Origin: CAYMOV01 sp964392085
GTDB lineage: Bacteria; Oederibacteriota; Muellerivitia; Muellerivitales; Muellerivitaceae
NCBI GenBank assembly: GCA_964392085.1
Contig: CAYMOV010000062.1
Location: forward strand, 1-14,617
DNA length: 14,617 nucleotides
Reading direction: 5' to 3'
The translations under genes were made by a program, and so were the position numbers. The notes under the pieces are model-generated. The model searched no databases. It saw only the letters and a list, made by a program, of their open reading frames with translations, and had not been told where the DNA came from. This document shows, piece after piece, positions 1 through 5,473 of the stretch. The first letter of the stretch is position 1. Each line of letters starts with the position of its first letter.

Positions 1-408
1 TCCGTGAACGTCCGGGTGTTCCAGGGCGAGTCCAAGGTCGCCCATTCGAACAAGGCCCTGGGCTTCTTCTCCTTCGTGGGACTGCCTTCCACCACGGCGG
101 GGTCGGTCAAAATCGAGGTCACCTTCGCCATCGACTCCAACGGCATCGTCCAGGTCACGGCCAAGAACGTCGAAACTGGCCAGCAGCAGCAGATGAAGGT
201 TTCGGCCACCTCGGGGTTGAGCAAGGAAGAGGTGGAAACCCTCACCAAGTCCGCGAAGGGTCGAGTCATCAGCAAGACCCAGGCGGAAGCCCCGAAGACC
301 CAGGAAGCCGCCCCCGCGGGAGGAACATCCTCCCCCTCCGCCGCCGAGGGGGAGTTTCTCACGGGGGACATGATCGACTCGTTGCTTAAAGACGAGACGG
401 GGGGCTGA
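1..408 (+). CDS. Hsp70/DnaK-like chaperone, C-terminal end, lid domain missing (5' partial)
   Basis: The frame is open from the first base, so the N-terminal ATPase domain lies outside the window. The visible residues match the Hsp70 substrate-binding beta domain: a VRVFQGE strand, an N-K-x-LG segment, the IEVTFAIDSNGIVQVTAKN strand pair and an ATSGLSKEEVE ending. Hsp70 binds exposed hydrophobic peptides here under ATP control. After ATSGLS a canonical DnaK carries a helical lid of well over 100 residues. Here only about 60 residues remain: a short charged helix, an Ala/Pro/Gly/Ser-rich linker and an acidic tail (GEFLTGDMIDSLL). It could be a lidless paralogue rather than the main DnaK. The stop lies 4 bases before nadD, so the two are probably co-transcribed. 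Hsp70 identity is strong; the specific paralogue is not known. Confidence 0.85.
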   Translation, partial: SVNVRVFQGESKVAHSNKALGFFSFVGLPSTTAGSVKIEVTFAIDSNGIVQVTAKNVETGQQQQMKVSATSGLSKEEVETLTKSAKGRVISKTQAEAPKTQEAAPAGGTSSPSAAEGEFLTGDMIDSLLKDETGG

Positions 409-412
409 CGCC

Positions 413-1036
413 GTGCGAGCCATCGCCCTCTTCGGGGGATCCTTCAATCCGATCCACCTGGGCCACTTGGCCGTCGCCGAGGAGATCCGGACGCGTTACA
501 ACCTGGACCAGGTGGTGTTTGTCCCGGCGCACCAATCCCCCCATAAGGACGCCGCGGACCTGGCGGACGCGAAGGCGCGTTTGGTCATGGCCCACCTCGC
601 GACGGTCTCGAACCCCTGCTTCGAGGTCTCGTCCTTCGAGGTGGACCGGGGGGGGAAATCCTTCACCATCGACACCCTCCGCCACTTCCGGGCCGTCCTG
701 GGCGAGAAGGTCCAGCTCTTTTTCATCCTGGGGGCGGACACGCTCATGGAGCTTTCCACCTGGAAGAACGTCGAGGAAGCCCTCCGAATCTGCCAATTCA
801 TCGTGGTGACCCGTCCGGGCTATGACACGTCCAAGATCATGAATTACCGGTTCCTGGCTTCACCGGGACAGGGATTGACCTCCGAAAACCTCGAGAACCT
901 CCGGGTGGAGGATTGCGCGACGCTGGACATCAGTTCCACGGCCATCCGGGCCAGGGTCCGCGAATGGAAAAGCATCAAGTACCTGGTGCCCGAGGCGGTC
1001 GAGCAATTCATCCATAACCAGAAGCTTTACCTCTGA
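413..1036 (+). CDS. nadD: Nicotinate-nucleotide adenylyltransferase NadD
   Basis: This cytoplasmic enzyme transfers AMP from ATP to nicotinate mononucleotide, giving deamido-NAD in the NAD synthesis pathway. The 207-residue length is normal for the family. The nucleotidyltransferase signature GGSFNPIHLGHL is at residues 8-19 with the HxGH-type motif. SPHK is at 42-45, SFTIDTL at 83-89, GAD at 107-109 and the second nucleotide-binding motif ISSTAIR at 173-179. The start is GTG at 413, 4 bases after the Hsp70 stop, with a G-rich run just upstream as a possible ribosome site. nadD is commonly next to rsfS; here a comFB-like gene lies between them. Nothing appears broken. Confidence 0.95.
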   Translation: MRAIALFGGSFNPIHLGHLAVAEEIRTRYNLDQVVFVPAHQSPHKDAADLADAKARLVMAHLATVSNPCFEVSSFEVDRGGKSFTIDTLRHFRAVLGEKVQLFFILGADTLMELSTWKNVEEALRICQFIVVTRPGYDTSKIMNYRFLASPGQGLTSENLENLRVEDCATLDISSTAIRARVREWKSIKYLVPEAVEQFIHNQKLYL

Positions 1037-1059
1037 AGGGAAAGGGCGGGCCGCTAAAG

Positions 1060-1347
1060 ATGACCGACGAAAAGTCCGGGTTGGTCAATTACATGGAAGA
1101 CGCCGTGCGGTCGGTCCTCGAGGAAATGCTCCAGGGCGAGGCATACCGAGACGCGGGCGTGGACGAGAAGCTCAAACTGGACGCCATGGCCTATACCCTG
1201 AACCGATTACCGCCGAAATACGTTGTCAGCGAACGGGGGCACCTGTATACCAGGGTCCAGGAGTTGCGGCACCAGTTCCGTACCGACATCCTCGTTGAAC
1301 TTACGAAAGCGCTCCAACATGTCATTGCCCACCCCAGGCCCAAATAG
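1060..1347 (+). CDS. ComFB-family small protein lacking the usual cysteines
   Basis: A 95-residue soluble protein. The N-terminal N-Y-M-E-D-A-V helix, the LNRLPPKYVVSERG segment at residues 48-60 and the C-terminal ALQHVIAHPRPK match the ComFB (late competence development) family pattern as I recall it. The name comes from the B. subtilis competence operon; in cyanobacteria a family member has been described as a cyclic-di-nucleotide receptor. The Cys-containing segment usual before the LPP motif is replaced by AGVDEKLKLDAMAY, and the protein has no cysteine at all, so metal binding at that site is unlikely. It starts 23 bases after nadD, with AAGGGAAAGGGCGGG upstream. Its 3' end overlaps rsfS by 29 bases. 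A regulatory role is inferred from the family only. Confidence 0.8.
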   Translation: MTDEKSGLVNYMEDAVRSVLEEMLQGEAYRDAGVDEKLKLDAMAYTLNRLPPKYVVSERGHLYTRVQELRHQFRTDILVELTKALQHVIAHPRPK

Positions 1348-1735
1348 TTTGAAAACCGATTCGACGAAGGAATTGACCTCGGCGATCGCCAAAGCCTGCA
1401 TGGAACGCCAAGGGGAAGATATTCGGATCTTGGATATGGAAGGCTTGGTGACCTACGCGGATTACCTGGTGATCGTTGACGGGAAGTCCACGCCCCACGT
1501 CCAAGCCCTCCTGGATTCCATTGAAAAAGCGGTCCAGGGGCGGTGGCGACCCACCTACGTGAACCGCTCGCCCGACCAAAGCTGGATGATCCTGGATTTC
1601 GTAGACGTGGTCGTCCACATCTTCCTGAAGGAAGTCCGTGCCCAATACCAATTGGAGGAATTATGGTCCGACGCCAAGGATGGTTGGGCGTCGATCGGGT
1701 TGGAAGGCATCAACCCTTCTGAAGGAAACGGCTGA
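1319..1735 (+). CDS. rsfS: Ribosomal silencing factor RsfS (Iojap family)
   Basis: RsfS binds ribosomal protein L14 on the 50S subunit and blocks subunit joining when nutrients are scarce. Family landmarks are clear: KELTSAIAKA near the start, DIRILDMEGLVTYADYLVIV at residues 34-53, then S-W-M-I-L-D-F-V-DVVVHIFLKEVRAQY and LEELW at about 88-116. I chose ATG 1319, which gives 138 residues and places the family helix near the N-terminus. A longer frame back to 1223 adds only a low-complexity stretch that shadows comFB. The gene overlaps comFB by 29 bases, so translation may be coupled. Its last 26 bases overlap the end of the opposite-strand response regulator. Confidence 0.92.
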   Translation: MSLPTPGPNSLKTDSTKELTSAIAKACMERQGEDIRILDMEGLVTYADYLVIVDGKSTPHVQALLDSIEKAVQGRWRPTYVNRSPDQSWMILDFVDVVVHIFLKEVRAQYQLEELWSDAKDGWASIGLEGINPSEGNG

Positions 1736-2093
1736 CCTGTTCGCCGAGGTCGTATGGATCGAAGGGTTTGATGATGTAGTCGTCCGCCCCCACCTCGAGC
1801 CCCTTTTCGGCGTCCCCCTTTTGTCCCTTGGCGGTCAACATCACGACCGGAAGCGCCTTTGTGGCGGCGTCCGAACGGATCGCCTGGCACACCTCATAAC
1901 CGCTCATCTCAGGCATCATCACGTCCAACAACACCAAGTCCGGAGGGTTTTCCTTGATCATCCTCAGGGCGTCCTTGCCGTTCCCGGCCGTGAAGACGTC
2001 GTAGTTACACAGTTTCAGGCTGATCTCGACGAGCCTTACGATATCCGGTTCATCGTCGACCACGAGGACTTTTTTCTTGACAAGATCGGTCAC
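1710..2093 (-). CDS. Single-domain CheY-like response regulator
   Basis: A 127-residue receiver domain with no output domain. With the chosen start, the acidic pair is D13-D14, the phosphoacceptor is D57 in LLDVMMPEMSG, the switch threonine is T87 in VVMLTAK and the conserved lysine is K109 in IIKPF. All catalytic positions are intact, so it should take phosphate from a histidine kinase and signal through protein contacts. I chose GTG 2093 because GGGAGG (2102-2107) lies 7 bases upstream; the frame extends to 2138, but an ATG at 2108 would leave this site inside the gene. It is the last gene of the - strand operon, 20 bases after the preceding stop. No kinase is visible in the window. Confidence 0.93.
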   Translation of the reverse strand: MTDLVKKKVLVVDDEPDIVRLVEISLKLCNYDVFTAGNGKDALRMIKENPPDLVLLDVMMPEMSGYEVCQAIRSDAATKALPVVMLTAKGQKGDAEKGLEVGADDYIIKPFDPYDLGEQVSRFLQKG

Positions 2094-2113
2094 GGGGATC
2101 CCTCCCATTGGAT

Positions 2114-2455
2114 TCAGCTGTTCATCCGATGAAAACAAAGCCCGGTGGCGGTGGACGCCAACAAACCGGCCAACGCGAGACAGGCGATCGAGGCGTTCTT
2201 GAGTTGAAGCGCCGCCACGAACAAGGGATCGTCCGGGGCCCCAGTCAGCTTGGGCAAGACCGAAGTAAAGGCGTAGGCATGGAGCGCCACGGCCCCCAGG
2301 AGGGCCAAGGCGGCGATCCGCACCAAGAGATCATAACGGGGGCCCCGGAGGAATCCCAGGATCGTCTGGAGGATCTCGGCGGCCCGAAATAAAGCCAAGG
2401 CCAACAGCAGAAACCCCGCGTCGAACGGTAGCGAACTCAGGGGATAAGGTCCCAT
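2114..2455 (-). CDS. Small three-helix membrane protein of unknown function (second of a pair)
   Basis: I do not recognise a family. The 113-residue product has three likely membrane helices at about 12-36, 42-68 and 79-108, and short charged connections (for example RGPRYD at 38-42). The start ATG 2455 is 2 bases after the stop of the preceding gene, and GGAG inside that gene's last codons lies about 9 bases upstream, which supports translational coupling. The same frame is open back to 2842, but that extension is Pro/Arg/Gly-rich and is a shadow of the upstream gene. It sits with another three-helix protein of similar size between a PATAN-domain protein and a CheY-like regulator, so the two may form a membrane complex. 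That role is inference only. Confidence 0.75.
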   Translation of the reverse strand: MGPYPLSSLPFDAGFLLLALALFRAAEILQTILGFLRGPRYDLLVRIAALALLGAVALHAYAFTSVLPKLTGAPDDPLFVAALQLKNASIACLALAGLLASTATGLCFHRMNS

Positions 2456-2457
2456 GT

Positions 2458-2811
2458 TTAAGGCTCCTTCGGACCAGTGGTCAATTGAAGCATGACTTTC
2501 CGGTAGCGTTCCGTCAAGGCCAAGCAGGTCACCGCAGAGACCAAAAGGCATCCATAGGCGACCCCATCTAACAGGCCCTGGGAGGCCTCGGTCGACATCG
2601 GGGCGATCAGGTGCGCGCTGATGATGGCCACATAAACCAGGATCCCGGATGGGGCCGCCATCAAGTGTTTCCAACCGGTCCATTTTTGGAACACGGACTC
2701 GTACCGGCGGGCGATAACGCCCATCAGGAAAAAGGCCAGCCAAATCAGGAGGGCTCCCGAAATCGAAAGGAAATCGAAAAGCCCCTTGGTGAAGCTCGTT
2801 TCCGCGCCCAT
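2458..2811 (-). CDS. Small three-helix membrane protein of unknown function (first of a pair)
   Basis: No family recognised. The 117-residue product has three hydrophobic segments at about 11-34, 50-71 and 79-99, an R-R pair after the first helix (35-36), and a basic stretch after the third (ERYRK, 101-105). The positive-inside rule would place the first loop and the C-terminus in the cytoplasm only if one short helix is re-entrant, so topology is uncertain. Start ATG 2811 lies 9 bases after the stop of the DUF4388 gene and is preceded by AGGAGG at a spacing of 5, a strong ribosome site. It is followed after 2 bases by the second small membrane protein. Equal size, equal helix count and tight spacing suggest they act together. 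Confidence 0.75.
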   Translation of the reverse strand: MGAETSFTKGLFDFLSISGALLIWLAFFLMGVIARRYESVFQKWTGWKHLMAAPSGILVYVAIISAHLIAPMSTEASQGLLDGVAYGCLLVSAVTCLALTERYRKVMLQLTTGPKEP

Positions 2812-2820
2812 GGCCCCCTC

Positions 2821-3747
2821 CTAACGTTTGGTGGATTCCCACATCAGTTCAGCGATTTCACCCGCTCGTGTGGGGCCGACGATCAAGGTCATGGATTTCT
2901 CAAGGTCGTTTAGGATCCGGACCAATTCCCGCATCCCCATGCGAGCGCGGCTGACGCCCGTTTTCTGGTAAGCGTTTTGGACCAGGACGAGTCCCATGTT
3001 GCCCAAATCGGTTTGGGCGATCCGTTCCAGGTCCGGGAAACGGAACCGGACCTTCTTGACTAGGCCGGCGGAAAGAAGGCCGTGGACCGTGATTGGCGGG
3101 CGATCGGGGCCCTCGGGCGACATCCGAAGGACCTCCTCCAGGTTGCGGCTTCCGTCGAACAACAGCAAGGTGTTCCATTCGGCCGGCGTCAAGGATAACT
3201 CCAGCGGGGAACCTGCGGGGCGGGGGGCCCATTCAAGGATGGCCGAACCGGGTGGTAGGGATTCCACCGCTTGGGCCGTCGGGATGTCCCGGAAACTCCG
3301 CAGGATAAGGTCTTCGGTCCCGGCGGATACCGGAAAGTCCGTGAACCCGGATTCGCCCTCTTCGAAACGGAAGGTGCCCGAGGAAAGCTTCAGGAGTTCC
3401 GCGACATTGTCCCGGGTTTGCTTTTCGAGCGCGATTCGGAACATATCGGGGGGGATTTGGGGGCCGGAAGCGACCAGATAAGCCCCGAGCAGTTTTCGGG
3501 AAGGGTCCCTTTTTTGACGCTGGAGGGCTTCCTCCAAATCGGGGCCCTTGAGGAGTCCCATCCGAACCAAACGCTGTCCGATCGGGTCGGGATTGGGAGC
3601 CCTAACCGCCCCTTGGATCAAACCGTCCCGGATATATAAAACACCCTCTTGGCCGGAACCCTCCAAGTGAAGGGCCCCCGTAAAGCGGTGAAGGGTCAGA
3701 AGGCGGATCAATCCGCCCAGGTGGATTTCCTTTAATGAGCCATCCAT
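2821..3747 (-). CDS. DUF4388 (PATAN-type) domain protein
   Basis: A 308-residue cytoplasmic protein. Residues 3-130 match the DUF4388/PATAN pattern: GSLKEIHLGGLIRLL at the start, F-T-G-A-L-H-L at 22-28, an I-R-DG-LIQGAV turn at 39-48, then G-Q-R-L-V-R-MGLL and LLGAYLV helices and SSGTFRFEEGE at 122-132. This domain is named for PatA and occurs in signalling and motility proteins in cyanobacteria and other bacteria. The rest includes a winged-helix-like part (about 185-235) and a helical C-terminus. I chose ATG 3747: GGAGG lies 9 bases upstream, and it sits 22 bases after the PorV-TPR stop. The frame is open back to 4134, but that stretch is Arg/Pro/Ser-rich and antisense-like. Operon linkage to a CheY-like protein suggests a signalling role. 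Confidence 0.82.
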   Translation of the reverse strand: MDGSLKEIHLGGLIRLLTLHRFTGALHLEGSGQEGVLYIRDGLIQGAVRAPNPDPIGQRLVRMGLLKGPDLEEALQRQKRDPSRKLLGAYLVASGPQIPPDMFRIALEKQTRDNVAELLKLSSGTFRFEEGESGFTDFPVSAGTEDLILRSFRDIPTAQAVESLPPGSAILEWAPRPAGSPLELSLTPAEWNTLLLFDGSRNLEEVLRMSPEGPDRPPITVHGLLSAGLVKKVRFRFPDLERIAQTDLGNMGLVLVQNAYQKTGVSRARMGMRELVRILNDLEKSMTLIVGPTRAGEIAELMWESTKR

Positions 3748-3769
3748 GGATGGGTCCCTCCGATCATTG

Positions 3770-5473
3770 TCACCATCGGACACCGCGCTTCCGGGAATCC
3801 TGGAGCTCGGCCTGAATTTTCTCAGATTCGGACTTGGCTTCGGCATTCTGCGGATCGGCTGAGAGTATTTCCTTCCACGCGTCCAAGGCGCTCTTGAGAT
3901 CGCCCTTTCGATAATCCTCGAAGGCTTGGTGGCGCAAGAGCTCGACCCGGTTCGCCTGGACGGCCTTCTTCTTGGATATCTCGGATTGGGCCTTATCGGT
4001 TTCCAACCGGGTCTGTGCCCGACTGACATAGTCGAAGACCTGGCGCTCAAGCGGGTTGGCCGCGACGAGGATCTTCCATTGGGCCATGGCCTGGCTGTAC
4101 TTGCCCGACAAGTAAAGGTCGAGGCCCTTCTCAAAGGTCTTCTGGGCCTCCGCGGGCGAAAGGTTGGAGACGGCGGAGAACGCCTTGCGGCCCGCTTGGC
4201 GCATCCGCGCCCCGGAGGAGTCCATTCCCTTGCGGGCCTCTTCGTTGGCGGGGTCCAAGTCGAGCACCGTCTTATAAATCACCATGGCATCCAGGTCGTT
4301 GCCGTCGGCCACGAGTTTCTTGGCTTCCGCGAGATTGGACTGGGTCTTGTAGGCTTTCTCCAGCCCGTCCAACCGGGACAACTTGTCCTGGGCGCCGGTG
4401 TGGCGCGGATCCCAGGCAAGCACCTTGGAATATTGGTCGCGGGCTTCGGCGTAATCCTTGTTCTCCAGGGCCTGGTCCCCCGCGGCCATGTAGGAGCGGA
4501 TGGAATCGGTCTTCAGCTTTTCGAGGATCTCGGATTTCAACTGGTCCTCATGGCTCTTCCGGTTGCGGCGGGCTTCCACAACGTTCGGCCCGAACCGGAG
4601 GGCGAGCGAAACGCGGTGGGTCAACCCGAGGGGCCTCTGGAGGGTGAGGGCGTACTGCAACGTCCAGGAGGAGAGGGACAAGCCGGCGCCGGTCGAGAAC
4701 TGGTAGCCGTCCCAACCCGCCCTCAGGGACGCGCGGTGGCGCCATTCGTACTCCGCCCCCATGGAAGGCCGCAGGCTCTCCCCGCGGACCCAAGTCCCTT
4801 CGAGCAATGCGGTCAGAACGCCGCCCGGTATGGAATGAACCCAGGATCCGCCGAAGCGGGCCCCCGGGGGAGGGATTTCCCGATCCTGGCTGAGTTTCAA
4901 CCCTGAGTCATAAAGTTCCGTGGTGGAGAGGCCCAACGTCCAGGAGCGGCCGACCGGTTGATAAGCGAGGCCCACATCGACCGTAAAGGATTCGCCCTTC
5001 AGTTGATCCATGCTTTGTTGGAACCATTGGCCCAGGACACCCAGTTGGAGGCCCCGGAGGGGGAGCGGGCGGGCGAAGGCGAGTGTGAGTGCCCTTTCCT
5101 CGAACTGGAATGTATTGACAAGGTAATCCGCCGAATCCCTTACCTCGACATTGGGGGTCCGAAGTTCCCGGTAAGCGATCCCAAAGGACCCCTGGTCCAA
5201 GGTGGGCCAAACAAAGGCCAGTGAGTCGTAACGCGTTCCATCAAAGAGGGGGGCATGGAACAGGAGGAGTCGTCCCCGAGATGCGGTGGACAAGAGGGCG
5301 GGGTTGTTCCCCAGGGCCGCGGAAGCGTCGTCCGGAAGGGCCACCGAAGCGGACCCTAAGCCGAGGATACGGGCGTCGAAACCGAGGTCAAAGTCCCGCT
5401 GGGTTCCGGCTGAGTAACCCCAAACACGCGGAACGGTCAGGCCTAGGACCAGGAAAAATGTGAGTGTCCTCAT
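3770..5473 (-). CDS. PorV/PorQ-like outer-membrane barrel fused to TPR repeats
   Basis: The 567-residue protein begins with a signal peptide (about 1-19, hydrophobic FFLVLGLTV, cleavage near WG/YS). Residues 25-75 carry the PorV/PorQ hallmark: a G-x-D-A-R-x-LGLGSA segment, ALPDDASAALGNNPALL, then alternating strands to about 298, consistent with an outer-membrane barrel. A charged linker (300-322) leads to about four TPR units at 325-358, 380-412, 443-476 and 510-545 with typical A-x-x-x-Y and DP turns, presumably periplasmic. In type IX secretion PorV escorts cargo bearing a C-terminal domain. Here the gene starts inside the stop of a gene whose product has an FlgD-Ig-like C-terminus (ATGA, 4-base overlap), so coupling is likely. 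Whether this is a type IX-like function is inference. Confidence 0.82.
   Translation of the reverse strand: MRTLTFFLVLGLTVPRVWGYSAGTQRDFDLGFDARILGLGSASVALPDDASAALGNNPALLSTASRGRLLLFHAPLFDGTRYDSLAFVWPTLDQGSFGIAYRELRTPNVEVRDSADYLVNTFQFEERALTLAFARPLPLRGLQLGVLGQWFQQSMDQLKGESFTVDVGLAYQPVGRSWTLGLSTTELYDSGLKLSQDREIPPPGARFGGSWVHSIPGGVLTALLEGTWVRGESLRPSMGAEYEWRHRASLRAGWDGYQFSTGAGLSLSSWTLQYALTLQRPLGLTHRVSLALRFGPNVVEARRNRKSHEDQLKSEILEKLKTDSIRSYMAAGDQALENKDYAEARDQYSKVLAWDPRHTGAQDKLSRLDGLEKAYKTQSNLAEAKKLVADGNDLDAMVIYKTVLDLDPANEEARKGMDSSGARMRQAGRKAFSAVSNLSPAEAQKTFEKGLDLYLSGKYSQAMAQWKILVAANPLERQVFDYVSRAQTRLETDKAQSEISKKKAVQANRVELLRHQAFEDYRKGDLKSALDAWKEILSADPQNAEAKSESEKIQAELQDSRKRGVRW

Noticed and set aside
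2456..2842. Extension of the second small membrane protein back to 2842
   Set aside because: The added part is a Pro/Gly/Arg/Asp-rich shadow of the first membrane gene; ATG 2455 follows that gene's stop by 2 bases.
2821..4134. Extension of the DUF4388 gene back to 4134
   Set aside because: Residues upstream of ATG 3747 are Arg/Pro/Ser-rich and lie in another frame of the TPR region; a good ribosome site supports 3747.
3926..4906. A 326-codon + strand frame
   Set aside because: It is antisense to the PorV-TPR gene, Gly/Leu/Val-rich without any recognisable family pattern, and the opposite strand is clearly coding.
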